A stretch of DNA of 64,000 bases from Terriglobia bacterium (GCA_020073465.1 JAIQFC010000002.1:248001-312000), one strand, 5' to 3'; shown: positions 44,999-58,195, counted from the first letter of the stretch. The notes: generated by a model from the sequence alone, not told the origin. Program-made: numbers and translations.

Positions 44999-45075
44999 TG
45001 TCATCTTGAGCGAAGCGAAAGACCTCTGCATTGAGCAGTCAATTGCATGGTCCTTTGCTTTGCTCAGGATGACAG
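44999..45075. repeat. Inverted pair of TCATCTTGAGCGAAGC repeats
   Basis: TGTCATCTTGAGCGAAGCGA (44999 on) and its partner ending AGGATGACAGG (about 45075) form a hairpin of about 26-bp arms. It is a back-to-back copy of the dispersed family seen elsewhere. Confidence 0.8.
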
Positions 45076-45166
45076 GGTGGATGTATGCCACGTATTTCCG
45101 GGACAGCACACTAGCTGCACACACAGCAGCGTGGCGGATACCATCCTGCTGATGGAGAACGAGTCA

Positions 45167-45919
45167 ATGATTACCACGATTGAGCACGAAGGCGTGCGGG
45201 AGTTGCGCCTGAGCCGTCCACCGGCGAATGCGTTGTCTCCGGAACTGATAGCCACACTGAAACGTGCGGTTGAGGACGGACCACGTCAGGGCATCGGAGC
45301 ACTGGTGCTCTCCGGATCGCCTGGAATGTTCTCCGCTGGCCTGGACGTGCCGCTTTTACTGACGCTGGACCGTACCGCGATGGCTAAGATGTGGCGTGAT
45401 TTCTACGGACTCTTGGGAACCCTGGCATGTTCGCCGATACCGGTTGCGGCGGCGATTACGGGCCACGCCCCCGCGGGAGGGGCAGTGCTGGCACTGTTCT
45501 GCGACTGGAGAGTAATGGCGGAAGGGAATTGGAAAGTCGGGCTTAACGAAGTGCAGGTCGGTCTGACTCTGCCGCCAGTGATTTTCCAGGCATTCAGGCG
45601 GCAGGTGGGATCGCGGAACGCTTCGCGAGCGGTAAGCGGCGCGTTGTTCTCACCTGCGGAGGCGGAAGCCATCGGATTCGTCGAGGAGCTGGCGCCGCCA
45701 GACTTCGTCGTCGCCCGTGCGGTAGAGTGGTGCAAGAGCCTGCTGGTGCTTCCACGGCAAGCGATGCTATCCACCCGGACACAGGCCCGCTCGGACCTGG
45801 TGGATATCTTCAACCGGGGGGTCGAGCGCGAAATCGCGGAGATCGTCGAAATGTGGTGGACTCCGGAAGTGCAGACAGCGCTGCGCGGCTTCGCGGAGAG
45901 GTTGGGCAAGAAGAAGTGA
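45167..45919 (+). CDS. Enoyl-CoA hydratase/isomerase-family protein
   Basis: A 250-residue crotonase-fold protein. The oxyanion-hole segments are SGSPGMFSAGLDVPLLL and GHAPAGGAVLALFCDWRV. The second catalytic Glu of classical hydratases is not obvious (LNEVQVGLTLPP has one Glu), so the enzyme could be an isomerase or another crotonase member. ATG 45167 is preferred over ATG 45152 because GGAG lies nine bases upstream of it. The substrate is unknown. Confidence 0.85.
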   Translation: MITTIEHEGVRELRLSRPPANALSPELIATLKRAVEDGPRQGIGALVLSGSPGMFSAGLDVPLLLTLDRTAMAKMWRDFYGLLGTLACSPIPVAAAITGHAPAGGAVLALFCDWRVMAEGNWKVGLNEVQVGLTLPPVIFQAFRRQVGSRNASRAVSGALFSPAEAEAIGFVEELAPPDFVVARAVEWCKSLLVLPRQAMLSTRTQARSDLVDIFNRGVEREIAEIVEMWWTPEVQTALRGFAERLGKKK

Positions 45920-45932
45920 GCGAAGGACTTCC

Positions 45933-46568
45933 TCAGCGCTTGATGAGGAACGGGTTCGTCAGGCGCTCTTCGCCGATCGTCGTGACTGGACCATGGCCGG
46001 GGATGACGACAGTTTCGTCGGGCAAGGCGAGAACGGTGTCGTGCAGCGATCGCATGATCTTCTGATACGATCCGCCCGGCAGATCGGTACGTCCAATGGA
46101 GCCGGCGAACAGCGTGTCGCCAGCGATCAGTGTCTTCTCGGTGGGAAAATAGAGGCAGATGCTTCCTTCCGTGTGCCCGGGCGTCTGCATTACGCTGGCG
46201 GTGAGCGAGCCCGCGCTCACGGTCTCGCCGCTGGCGATGCTGTGGTCGATTTCCACTTTGTCGGGTGTGGCCATGCCGATCCATGCGGCCTGCACATCGA
46301 GCATCTTCAGCAGGGCGTAGTCGTTTTGGTTCAGAAGGATCGGGGCGCCGGTCGCAGTTCGCAGCTTCATCGCTCCGCCGACATGGTCGATGTGGGCGTG
46401 GGTAATCACAATCTGCTTCACCTGCAGACCGTGTTTGCGGATGATGGCAAGAACGTCTTCAATATCATCGCCTGGATCGATGACCATCGCCTCGTGCGTG
46501 GTCTCATCCCCGATGATTGAGCAATTACACTGGAGCGGGCCGACGGGCAGCATTTCGTGAATCATCAT
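45933..46568 (-). CDS. MBL-fold metallo-hydrolase (glyoxalase II-like)
   Basis: A 211-residue beta-lactamase-fold hydrolase. The zinc motif THAHIDHVGG, the later His in TPGHTEGS and Asp in IAGDTLFAGSIGRTD, and the last His in IPGHGPVTTIG complete the binuclear site. The short form with GRTDLPGGS recalls hydroxyacylglutathione hydrolase-like and ethylmalonic-protein-like enzymes. The thioester substrate is unknown. ATG 46568 is the first of two adjacent ATG codons. Confidence 0.9.
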   Translation of the reverse strand: MMIHEMLPVGPLQCNCSIIGDETTHEAMVIDPGDDIEDVLAIIRKHGLQVKQIVITHAHIDHVGGAMKLRTATGAPILLNQNDYALLKMLDVQAAWIGMATPDKVEIDHSIASGETVSAGSLTASVMQTPGHTEGSICLYFPTEKTLIAGDTLFAGSIGRTDLPGGSYQKIMRSLHDTVLALPDETVVIPGHGPVTTIGEERLTNPFLIKR

Positions 46569-46722
46569 TCCATTGTACGAGTCCCGGAGTCGGGAGCACC
46601 CAGGGCAGCGACAAGGATGCCACGAGCGGCCAACCGCCGGTGGGAATGAAAAGACTGGTCTGGCACTTGCCGCGCCGCCGCTCCGGCGAGACAATACCAG
46701 CCACGTGCTTGGGGAGGTTCGT

Positions 46723-47151
46723 GTGTCCGATCGAAAATACCGTCAACATGGTTATCAGGACCGCGGGGAAGAACCGCGCAAGGGGGGCGAGAAGTCAGGC
46801 CAGGCGCCACCGAAAAGGGACAACACCTTCGGGCCCAGGCCGGTCAATTTGCCCGGTACGCGGGCAGTATCGCGGTGCACACAGTGCGGCACGGTGCTGC
46901 AAACTTCTCCCGGCGACAAGTGTCCGAAGTGCGGTTTCGAGCTGCACTCCTGCAAGCAGTGCATGTACTTCGATCCGGGGAGCCGGTTTGAATGCATGCA
47001 GCCGGTGCCTGAGCGAATCGCCAAGAAGGATGCGCGCAACGAATGCGCGTTGTATGAGATTCGGGTGACCCGGGAGAAAGAGACTTCCACTCCGGCGAGC
47101 TTACGGCCCAACGACGCGCGGCAGGCGTTTGAGAATCTGTTCAAGAAGTAA
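46723..47151 (+). CDS. Small zinc-ribbon protein of unknown function
   Basis: A 142-residue protein. The first 50 residues are basic and disordered (DRKYRQHGYQDRGEEPRKGGEK). A Cys-rich middle part has CTQCGTVLQ, CPKCGFELHSCKQCMYFD and later FECMQP and ECALYE, an arrangement of at least eight Cys that should bind two zincs. The C-terminal end is FENLFKK. GTG 46723 follows GGGGAGG at five bases. The gene is divergent from the metallo-hydrolase. It may act in nucleic acid binding, but there is no direct evidence. Confidence 0.7.
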   Translation: MSDRKYRQHGYQDRGEEPRKGGEKSGQAPPKRDNTFGPRPVNLPGTRAVSRCTQCGTVLQTSPGDKCPKCGFELHSCKQCMYFDPGSRFECMQPVPERIAKKDARNECALYEIRVTREKETSTPASLRPNDARQAFENLFKK

Positions 47152-47155
47152 GAGT

Positions 47156-47213
47156 CTCAGACCTCAGACCTCAGACCTCAGACCTCAGACCTCAGACCTC
47201 AGACCTCAGACTT
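47156..47213. repeat. Heptamer tandem repeat, about eight copies of CTCAGAC
   Basis: CTCAGAC repeats between the zinc-ribbon gene and the convergent SDR gene, followed by the inverse GAGGTCTGACGTCTGAGGTC near 47232-47252. The same unit builds the inverted repeat at 10485-10558. Confidence 0.95.
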
Positions 47214-47257
47214 CCCGATTTTGCTGAGGCCCGAGGTCTGACGTCTGAGGTCCAGCT

Positions 47258-47980
47258 CTACGGTTTCTGCGTCGGCCTCAGCAGAATCTCACTGACAAAC
47301 GATTGCGGCGCCTGGGTCACCAGCATGGCTACCGCGTGGGCCACATCCTCGGGCTGGAGCATCTTGCGTGGATCTTTGCCGGCGTGCGGGCTTAATTCGG
47401 TATCGACGGAGCCGGGACAAACGATGCTCACCCGGATGTTATGGCCGCGAAGTTCTTCGGCCACCGAGTAACTCAGCCCATTCAGCCCCCACTTCGAGGC
47501 GGCATAGGCGGCGCCATTCGGCAGAGCGTTCTTCCCGGCGAGGGAAGAAATGTTGATGATGTGCCCGGAGTAGGCATGAATCATCATGGGGGCAAATGCG
47601 CGGATGGCGTAGTAGACGCCACGCAGGTTGGTGTTGAGGATGCGCTCCCAGTCTTCCGGAAGCAGCATGTGGAGCGGGTCATGGAAGCCCCCAACTCCGG
47701 CATTGTTCACCAGGACATCGGTGCGCCCGAAGGTGGCCTGGACGCGCGCTGCGGCGTGCTCCAGTTGATGCATCTCCATGACATCGCATGCAACGACTTC
47801 GGCCCGGCCTCCGGCTTCGGTGATGTCCCTCGCCGTGGCTTGGAGATCCGATGGCGTGCGTCCACACAACACGGCGGCTGCGCCCATGCTGGCCAGTTTG
47901 CGCGCAATGGCCGCGCCGATGCCGCGGCCGGCTCCGGTAACCACGGCGACCTGCCCGTCCAAAGGTTGCCTGGTGTCCAT
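47258..47980 (-). CDS. Short-chain dehydrogenase/reductase
   Basis: A 240-residue classical SDR. The NAD(P) motif is VTGAGRGIGAAIARKL, the structural motif is NNAGVGG, and the catalytic Ser, Tyr and Lys lie in INISSLAG and YAASKWGLNG. It resembles FabG-like 3-ketoacyl or sugar/alcohol reductases. The substrate is unknown. ATG 47980 is preceded by GGAGG nine bases upstream. It is convergent with the zinc-ribbon gene. Confidence 0.9.
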   Translation of the reverse strand: MDTRQPLDGQVAVVTGAGRGIGAAIARKLASMGAAAVLCGRTPSDLQATARDITEAGGRAEVVACDVMEMHQLEHAAARVQATFGRTDVLVNNAGVGGFHDPLHMLLPEDWERILNTNLRGVYYAIRAFAPMMIHAYSGHIINISSLAGKNALPNGAAYAASKWGLNGLSYSVAEELRGHNIRVSIVCPGSVDTELSPHAGKDPRKMLQPEDVAHAVAMLVTQAPQSFVSEILLRPTQKP

Positions 47981-48116
47981 TAGAAAAAACCTCCGCGAGT
48001 CGGGTTGACCCGTGCGCGTGGCCTGCGGCAGGCCATCCGCCAGGGCCGGTACTCGCATCTTAAACAATAATGAGGAGGATGACACGGAAGTGGCTTGCCT
48101 TCGTTGGGAGAGGTAC

Positions 48117-48122
48117 TTATAA
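48117..48122 (+). promoter_or_regulatory. -10 box upstream of the TPR-like secreted protein
   Basis: TATAAT lies about 200 bases before the next plus-strand start (48322), giving a long leader. A GC-rich region (CGGGGCCCCCTGCCAGG) follows in the leader. The 47981-48321 gap holds no gene. Confidence 0.4.
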
Positions 48123-48321
48123 TCCCGCCAACCGGGAATAAAGGGTCAACCGCCTGTGATGTCGCAGGTTACCCCTGTTCTCGGGGCCCCCTGCCAGGAA
48201 GCCCCGGCATTCCAAAGCAGGATCCAGAGCACAAGCGGTCCAGGCGGAATGCAGTCATTGCAGTCGCAAGAGAATACGTTTCCCGAAGAGCCATTTCCCG
48301 AAGATCCGAGGAGCCATACTG

Positions 48322-49635
48322 ATGAAAAAGATTCTGGTCACGGTTGTGCTTGGGTTCGCTGTAGTAGCAACCGCTCAGGATGCTGCGCAGCCGGCGCAGC
48401 AACCAGCACAAGGACAGCCGGCGGCGCCTGCGTCTCAGGCGCCGGTCATTAAAGATCCTGCCGAGTACAACGCCTACGTAGGCGCAGTGCAGCAGACGGA
48501 TGCCACCGCGAAGATCAGCGGCCTGGAAGCGTTTATCACCCAGTACCCCAACAGCGTCATGAAGAACCAGGCGCTGGAAATCCTGATGGGCGCTTACCAG
48601 CAGACGGGGAACGCGCAAAAAACCACGGACACGGCTGTGAAGTTGGTGACGGCCGACACCTGCAACGTGCGAGCACTGGCTCTGCTGGCATACTTCGACC
48701 GCCTGAGGGCTCAGGGCGGCGACCCGAATGCGGCGCAGCTTTTGGCTGATGCCAATAAATACGGGAAGCAGGGGGATGATTGCCTGCCGAAGTTCAATCC
48801 CGAAGGCACAAAGCCAGAAGACCTCAAAAAGATGAAGGAGCAGATGGCGGGCATCTTCGGAGCCGCCGAAGGGATTGCTTGCCTTCAGGCCAAAGATTAC
48901 GCTTGCGCGATCACGAAGCTGAAGTCAGTCGTTGACGCGAACCCGCAAGATTTCAGCGTGGTATATCCGCTGGCCTTGGCATATCTAACCCCTGTTGATC
49001 CCAAGACGCCGGTCGACCCGGCCAATGCAGTCCCGGGCATCTGGACCGCAGCCCGGGCGGCGGCGATCGCTCCTGCGCAGGCTCAAGCGCAGATTGAGAA
49101 GTACGCGCGTTCGCAATACATCCATTTCCACGGCGGAGATGACGGGTGGGCTGACATAATCGCTGCCGCCAAGGCTAACGCAGCGCAACCTCCGATTAAA
49201 CCTGCACCGACTCCGGCCGAGCAGGCGCACAAGATGGTGCAGGAGACGACGCCGGATAAGATGGACTTCGCGCAGTGGGAGTTCGTCCTCTCCAACGGCA
49301 CGCAGGAGGATCAGGACACGGTCTGGAATGCCATCAAGGGCAAGGCAGTGCAGATGAATGGCACGGTCATCTCCGTGACGGCCACGCAATTCCAGATCGC
49401 CGGCAGTTCGGACGACATCGAGGCCAAGAAGGCAGACATTACGCTGAATTTCGAAGATTCAGTTCCAGTCAAAATGCAGCCGAAAGAGGGAGCAAGCTTC
49501 GACTTCCAGGGTGAGCCAGCTTCTTACACGGCGAATCCGTTCATGATGGTGATGGACAAGGGGAGACTGCTGAAGGCGGCTGCGCCGCCGCCGGCCAAGA
49601 AGCCTCCAGTGCGCCGCAAGCCCGCGGCCCACTGA
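48322..49635 (+). CDS. Secreted TPR-like protein of unknown function
   Basis: A 437-residue protein. It begins with a signal peptide (KKILVTVVLGFAVVATAQ), a Gln/Ala/Pro-rich low-complexity stretch, then helical repeats of TPR style (EYNAYVGAVQQTDATAKISGLEAFITQYPNSVMKNQALEILMGAYQQTGN, ACAITKLKSVVDANPQDFSVVYPLALAYL), and a beta-rich end (AVQMNGTVISVTATQFQIAG) with a basic tail KKPPVRRKPAAH. It is a periplasmic or outer-membrane protein, of the kind common in acidobacterial genomes. ATG 48322 follows GAGGAG. A terminator follows at 49661. Confidence 0.75.
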   Translation: MKKILVTVVLGFAVVATAQDAAQPAQQPAQGQPAAPASQAPVIKDPAEYNAYVGAVQQTDATAKISGLEAFITQYPNSVMKNQALEILMGAYQQTGNAQKTTDTAVKLVTADTCNVRALALLAYFDRLRAQGGDPNAAQLLADANKYGKQGDDCLPKFNPEGTKPEDLKKMKEQMAGIFGAAEGIACLQAKDYACAITKLKSVVDANPQDFSVVYPLALAYLTPVDPKTPVDPANAVPGIWTAARAAAIAPAQAQAQIEKYARSQYIHFHGGDDGWADIIAAAKANAAQPPIKPAPTPAEQAHKMVQETTPDKMDFAQWEFVLSNGTQEDQDTVWNAIKGKAVQMNGTVISVTATQFQIAGSSDDIEAKKADITLNFEDSVPVKMQPKEGASFDFQGEPASYTANPFMMVMDKGRLLKAAAPPPAKKPPVRRKPAAH

Positions 49636-49660
49636 AGGGTTTGGATTCAAGGTAAAGGAA

Positions 49661-49690
49661 AGGCAGCCCGAAAGGGCTGCCTTAATTTTT
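49661..49690 (+). terminator. Rho-independent terminator
   Basis: AGGCAGCCC pairs with GGGCTGCCT around GAAA, followed by TAATTTTT. It ends the secreted protein transcript before the convergent Fis-like gene. Confidence 0.9.
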
Positions 49691-49729
49691 GGGGCGCACC
49701 GGAACAGAAGAAAGGCGCTCAACCCACAG

Positions 49730-50008
49730 CTAGCGCACTACCTTCTTCTCCAGGGTCATCGGCCGCGCGCTGCGTGGCGGGCGCTTGACTCCATCCCGCA
49801 GTTGACGAACGTCAATCTTGAGCTCGTTGATGGTGCGGCTCAGGGTGTTGCGGTGCATGCCCAGCTCCCGCGCCGCGCGGCACTGGTTGCCCTTGTTCTC
49901 CTGGAGCACGGTCAGGATGAACCTCTTCTTGAACTCGCGCACACCTTCCGAGTAGAGGATGTTGCTTTTGTACATCTGAAGGATGAGTGCTTCCAATTGA
50001 TCTTTCAC
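49730..50008 (-). CDS. Fis-family DNA-binding protein
   Basis: A 92-residue protein. The C-terminal half carries a Fis-type helix-turn-helix (KGNQCRAARELGMHRNTLSRTINELK), as in the DNA-binding domains of NtrC-type regulators and nucleoid protein Fis. The N-terminal helix (LEALILQMYKSNILYSEGVREFKKRFILTVLQE) should dimerise. Basic C-terminal residues follow. The start is GTG 50008. It is the last gene of the purC-cvpA-fis run on the minus strand. Confidence 0.85.
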   Translation of the reverse strand: MKDQLEALILQMYKSNILYSEGVREFKKRFILTVLQENKGNQCRAARELGMHRNTLSRTINELKIDVRQLRDGVKRPPRSARPMTLEKKVVR

Positions 50009-50048
50009 AGTGCGTCTCTCTTTTCTCGCAGTCTAATTTTTTTCGCAT

Positions 50049-50597
50049 CTACTTCGGACGGGAGGCGGGACTGCCCGTCAAGTTCTGCGGGGCGCGATGA
50101 AGCAGATCCAAACCCTGATAAAAACGAGCCCGGAGCGGCGAGGGTGCAAGCCAGATGGCGGCTCTGCCCACGACCAGGAAGTACGGCGCCAGCTCGGAGT
50201 TCTCCAGCATCTTCGAAGTCGGCGTGAACGCTGTCATTCCCATCAGGATCACCGCCACCATCAGCCCGCCCTTCAGCAACCCCAAGACTCCGCCGAGAAA
50301 ACGGTCAAATCCACTAAGCCCGGCTTCTTTCATCACCCAGCGCGCGACCTTTGCCGCTGCTCCGAACAGGAGCACGATCGCAAAAAAGATGATCAGGAAG
50401 CCCAGGATCTCAGCCAGCCATACGTTCCTCAAAAAAGTAGCGAGCCAGGCCGCCATGTGCTCGTACTGCCACGCGGCGACGATGTAGCCAATCACCAGGC
50501 CGGCAATGGTCAAGGCTTCCGCAAAGAATCCCTGAATGGCGGCCGAAACCACGTTCAAGACAATCAAGCCAAGAATGAACCAATCCGCCGGGCTCAT
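50049..50597 (-). CDS. CvpA-family membrane protein
   Basis: A 182-residue inner-membrane protein with four hydrophobic helices (WFILGLIVLNVVSAAIQGFFAEALTIAGLVIGYIVAA, ILGFLIIFFAIVLLFGAAAKV and FLGGVLGLLKGGLMVAVILMG) and the CvpA-type core. CvpA-like proteins are involved in colicin V export in E. coli and in envelope homeostasis. The gene lies 27 bases after purC, so the two are co-transcribed, a frequent arrangement with purine genes. ATG 50597 follows GGGAGAG. Confidence 0.88.
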   Translation of the reverse strand: MSPADWFILGLIVLNVVSAAIQGFFAEALTIAGLVIGYIVAAWQYEHMAAWLATFLRNVWLAEILGFLIIFFAIVLLFGAAAKVARWVMKEAGLSGFDRFLGGVLGLLKGGLMVAVILMGMTAFTPTSKMLENSELAPYFLVVGRAAIWLAPSPLRARFYQGLDLLHRAPQNLTGSPASRPK

Positions 50598-50624
50598 GAC
50601 GCTCTCCCGCCGGGGGCAGTCAGG

Positions 50625-51536
50625 TTATACATCCAGCTTGCGCCCCGTAAGCTGGAAGTAAGCCTCAAGATACTTTTCGCTGGTGTGCTGCGCGACCTCT
50701 GCCGGCAGGGCCGGGGCAGGCGGTTGCTTGTTCCAGCGAATCTCTTCAAGGTAATCGCGCACATATTGCTTGTCGTAGGATTCCTGCGACCGGCCGGGCG
50801 CGTACTTGTCCGCCGGCCAGAAGCGGGATGAATCGGGCGTGAGTACTTCGTCGGCCAGGGTAATGCCCTTGGCAGTGCGCCCGAACTCGAACTTCGTGTC
50901 GGCAATGATAATGCCACGCTCCCGCGCGTAGGCGGCGGCTTTCCTGTAAATCTTCAGCGTGATGTCACGCAGGCGGGTCGCGGTTTCTTCGCCGACGATC
51001 TTCGTCATCTGTTCGAAGGATATGTTCTCATCGTGTCCGCTGACTGCCTTGGTTGCAGGCGTGAAGATGGGTTCGGGGAAGGCATCGGACTCCTTGAGTC
51101 CTGAGGGCAAGTCGATGCCGCAGACCTTTCCTGTCGCTTTGTATTCCTTCCACGCAGATCCAGAAATGTAACCGCGGACCACGCACTCTACAGGGAACAT
51201 TTCGGCGCGCCGCACCAGCATGGAACGGCCGTTCAGCCGGTCGGCGTACTTACGGACCACTTGCGGGTACCGCTCAACATCGGCCGTGATCACATGGTTG
51301 GGAACAATGTCGGAAAGAAAATCAAACCAGAACAGCGAAATCTGGCTCAGCACGCGTCCCTTATGGGGGATGCCCGAGGCCAGGATGTAGTCAAAGGCCG
51401 AAATGCGGTCGGTCGCCACAAACAGGAGATGCTCATTATCGAGATAGTAAACGTCCCGAACCTTGCCGCTGGCGTGGAGCTGGAGATCAGGGAAATCAGT
51501 CTGGAGAAGGACGGGATCAAGAAGTTTGGGGCTCAT
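50625..51536 (-). CDS. purC: Phosphoribosylaminoimidazole-succinocarboxamide synthase
   Basis: A 303-residue SAICAR synthetase for de novo purine synthesis: it joins CAIR and aspartate with ATP. Visible features are [27 protein letters not shown], the [16 protein letters not shown] segment, [10 protein letters not shown] and [15 protein letters not shown]. Length matches the longer form found in many bacteria. It heads the purC-cvpA-fis group. ATG 51536 is the start. Confidence 0.96.
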   Translation of the reverse strand: MSPKLLDPVLLQTDFPDLQLHASGKVRDVYYLDNEHLLFVATDRISAFDYILASGIPHKGRVLSQISLFWFDFLSDIVPNHVITADVERYPQVVRKYADRLNGRSMLVRRAEMFPVECVVRGYISGSAWKEYKATGKVCGIDLPSGLKESDAFPEPIFTPATKAVSGHDENISFEQMTKIVGEETATRLRDITLKIYRKAAAYARERGIIIADTKFEFGRTAKGITLADEVLTPDSSRFWPADKYAPGRSQESYDKQYVRDYLEEIRWNKQPPAPALPAEVAQHTSEKYLEAYFQLTGRKLDV

Positions 51537-51760
51537 AGAGAAATCTTACAGGCAAGGAGCGTGGCGTATTCTAGCTGGTCAAAAAAATTTGTCAACGGCT
51601 GTGATCACAACGCTTCCAAGCCTGCTCTATCTCACTGAGGGGAAAAACGTTGACACAGGGACGGCTGGCTAGAAACGTAGGCTGGGCGGGCGTTTCGTTG
51701 AGTGCGGGTTGTGGAAAAGCTGAGGAGGGAAGTGGATATCAGGGACGGCACGTTCGGCTG
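51537..51760. other. Intergenic region
   Basis: Between purC and the ParE remnant. TGTGATCACA at about 51600 is a palindrome without the N6 spacing of the regulon sites. No gene is visible. Confidence 0.5.
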
Positions 51761-52046
51761 TTAGAACTTCGCCGGCCAGCGGCGAGCTGCGTCGAAGACG
51801 CGAAGTACCTCTACAGCACCCTCGCGAACGCGATAGGGAATTATGTAGGGCGTGCCCGGCACAATCAGTTCGCGTGTACCAGGAACCCTGCCCGGCCGAC
51901 CCAATCCAGGATGCCTCCGCAGCCCTTCCACCGTCTTTCTGATCGTTGACACCACTCGAGCTGCAGCCAGCGGCTTATCGCGCGCAATGTATTCGGCCTC
52001 GGGCATTTAAGTTGGCCAGAGCCGTTCGAAGCCACCTAACGCGCAC
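51761..52046 (-). pseudogene. Frameshifted RelE/ParE-type toxin
   Basis: The larger part (51761-52006) encodes EAEYIARDKPLAAARVVSTIRK ... VREGAVEVLRVFDAARRWP, a ParE/RelE-type toxin body. The missing N-terminus, VRVRWLRTALANLNA, is in another frame starting at GTG 52046, which overlaps the antitoxin end as TA genes usually do. Removing one C from the CCC at about 52001-52003 would join them into ANLNAEAEYIARD. So a one-base insertion, real or a homopolymer error, breaks the gene. Confidence 0.8.
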
Positions 52047-52284
52047 GCCGGGTCCATTTCCCCATAGTTCTACGGACCTCCGCCTCGCTGGCAAATTCGC
52101 CGCGGTCCGCTTCGAGGACCGCCTTCTTCGTTTCCTCGATTTGCCACTGATTCAGCGTGACATATTCCCGGATCGCCTCCGCTGCGACAAACGAGCGGCT
52201 GCGACTAGTGGCCTTGGATAGCCGGTCGAGCTGCTGATTAAGTTTGGCATCGAGACGCAGGGTGAGGACGGATGATTCCCCCAT
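52036..52284 (-). CDS. Ribbon-helix-helix (CopG-type) antitoxin
   Basis: An 82-residue protein. The N-terminal SSVLTLRLDAKLNQQLDRLSKATSRSRSFVAAEAIREYV is a ribbon-helix-helix domain, which binds operator DNA as a dimer. The C-terminal helical tail (NQWQIEETKKAVLEADRGEFASEAEVRRTMGKW) should bind the ParE toxin. ATG 52284 follows GAGG. It is intact although the toxin gene beside it is not. Confidence 0.88.
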   Translation of the reverse strand: MGESSVLTLRLDAKLNQQLDRLSKATSRSRSFVAAEAIREYVTLNQWQIEETKKAVLEADRGEFASEAEVRRTMGKWTRRAR

Positions 52285-52353
52285 AGCATCTACCTCGCTG
52301 TATACATGTTGCATCACACGTATTCAGTTGTATTGCAGGGAATAAGCCTCGCG

Positions 52354-56259
<3,906 letters not shown>

Positions 56260-56818
56260 CGTGAACTCCTTGGAAAAGCAGTGGCCAGGGGCCAGTGGTC
56301 AGTGGCCAGATAGGCTACGTCCGGCGCGCGGTTAGCCGCTAACTCGCAGGGCAACGCGTGTCCTCCAGCGTGGACGGGCACGGGTTTACCAGTCAGATTC
56401 CTCCGCAACCGAATACGGTGCATGCCTCGACCATGCCGTCCCCAGGCTGGAGAGGGCGGGCACAAATTTAAGCTACTGTAACGGTGAAATCGGGGTGGGG
56501 TCAAGCAATATAACACCATATATTGTATGGCCTTGCGCCCGACCGCGCTGGGTTGCACACGCACTGCAGCATCTGCCTGGTTCACGGGTGAGGGAAGGAA
56601 GAGGTGGGAGAACCGCGAGAGCTCTCAAATGCTACTGCGGTGAGGTGTCGACTGCAACAAGAAAAGCGCTACATCGACATTGTGCCGCGCGGAGAGAATG
56701 CCTTGACACGCCAGTGGTGAGCCAACGAGCGCAGGGGTCCTTCGACTTCGCCGAGGCATTCGCTTCGCGAATGCCTCGGCTGCGCTCAGGATGACAGCTT
56801 TGAGTGGGAGTGGCCTTC
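56260..56818. other. Intergenic region with dispersed repeats
   Basis: About 560 bases between two minus-strand genes. It contains a duplicated CAGTGGCCA (about 56278-56310), an AT-rich stretch with CACCATATATTGTATGG, and a TCATCCTGAGCG-family pair (about 56735-56800). No gene is supported. Confidence 0.6.
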
Positions 56819-58195
56819 TTACTTCTCTCCCAGCTTTTCGAAGAACACGCAAATCGTTTCGATCCCGCGGTAGAAGTTCGGGATGTGGAACTTCTCGTTG
56901 GGGGCGTGCAGGTTGTCGTCGGGGAGGCCGAAGCCCATCATGACGCTGGGAATCTTCAGCACATCCTGGAAGTCGGTCACGATGGGAATCGAACCGCCGG
57001 AACGGATGAACACGGTGTCCTTCTTGAAGACGTCATGCAGCGCTTCGGTTGCAGCCTTGATGTACTTGTTGTCCGTGCCCACGACGCAGGCGGGGCCCTT
57101 GCTCCAGATCTTGATCTTAGTTTCAATGCCCTTGGGCGTGAGCTTCTTTACGTAGGCGGTGTACTTCTTGAGGACTTCGTCGGGATCCTGGTTGGGCACC
57201 ATGCGCATGGAGACTTTCGCCGCTGCCTTGGCGGGAATCACGGTCTTAGCTCCTGGCGCCGTGAAGCCGCCGGGCATGCCGTGGACTTCGAGAGTGGGGC
57301 GCGCCCAGGTGCGATAGAGCACGGAATAACCGGGCTCTCCGGTAAGGACCTTCGATCCGACTTCGGTCTTGCGATAGTGCTCCTCGTTGAAGGGAAGGCG
57401 CTTCCAGGCTTTCAGTTCGTCTTTCGTCGGTGCTTTCACGCCCTTGTAGAAGCCGGGGATCAGGACCTTGCCCTTCGAGTCCTTCAACTTGCTGATGATC
57501 TCAATCAGCGCAAAGAAAGGATTGGGCGCGGCTCCGCCGTACATGCCGGAATGCAGGTCGGTCTTCGCGCCAAAGGCTTCAATCTCGGTATAGACCAGGC
57601 CGCGCAGGCCAACGCACAGTGTGGGAAGGTCGGGCGCGAACAGTTCGGTGTCGCAGACCAGGGCGAAATCGGCTTTCAGCCTGGCTTTCTGCTTGCGGAT
57701 GTATTCGGCGATCGACTCGCCGCCGACTTCTTCTTCGCCTTCGAAAATAATCTTCACGTTCAGCGGCAGCTTGCCGCCGCCGGTCTGCATGAGGGCTTCG
57801 AGGGCTTTGATTTCCATCCAGAGCTGGCCTTTGTCGTCGACAGCGCCGCGGGCGTAGATGTTGTTGTTGCGCTCGGTGGGCTCGAACGGCGGCGTGTGCC
57901 ATTCATCCAGCGGGTCGGGCGGTTGGACGTCGTAGTGGGCGTAGCAAAGAACCGTGGGCTTGCCGGCGGCGTGGAGCCAGTCGGCGTAGATGAGGGGATG
58001 TCCCTTGGTGGGGATGACCTCGACGTTCTCCATGCCGATGCGACGCAGCTCATTGGCCACGAAGTCGGCGGCTTTTTGAATGTCGGGCTTATGCTCATCC
58101 AGCGTGCTGACGCTGGGGATGCGGAGGAGATCTTTCAGTTCACTGAGGAAACGCTGCTGATTACTACGGGCAAACTCAACTGCGGAGGAGGCCAT
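56819..58195 (-). CDS. M20-family dipeptidase/carboxypeptidase-type peptidase
   Basis: A 458-residue metallopeptidase. Metal ligands and catalytic residues lie in CYAHYDVQP, ARGAVDDKGQLW, FEGEEEVGGES, LVCDTELFAP and MMGFGLPDDNLHAPNEKF. The lid domain (GGLHSGMYGGA-like region DLHSGMYGGAAPNP) is present. It should cleave dipeptides or acyl-amino acids in the cytoplasm; there is no signal peptide if ATG 58195 (after AAGGACC) is used. Upstream in-frame residues look non-coding and overlap the next gene. Confidence 0.92.
   Translation of the reverse strand: MASSAVEFARSNQQRFLSELKDLLRIPSVSTLDEHKPDIQKAADFVANELRRIGMENVEVIPTKGHPLIYADWLHAAGKPTVLCYAHYDVQPPDPLDEWHTPPFEPTERNNNIYARGAVDDKGQLWMEIKALEALMQTGGGKLPLNVKIIFEGEEEVGGESIAEYIRKQKARLKADFALVCDTELFAPDLPTLCVGLRGLVYTEIEAFGAKTDLHSGMYGGAAPNPFFALIEIISKLKDSKGKVLIPGFYKGVKAPTKDELKAWKRLPFNEEHYRKTEVGSKVLTGEPGYSVLYRTWARPTLEVHGMPGGFTAPGAKTVIPAKAAAKVSMRMVPNQDPDEVLKKYTAYVKKLTPKGIETKIKIWSKGPACVVGTDNKYIKAATEALHDVFKKDTVFIRSGGSIPIVTDFQDVLKIPSVMMGFGLPDDNLHAPNEKFHIPNFYRGIETICVFFEKLGEK

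Noticed and set aside
51595-51610. TGTGATCACA near purC as another regulator site
   Set aside because: The half-sites abut with no six-base spacer and there is no second site at 22 bp.
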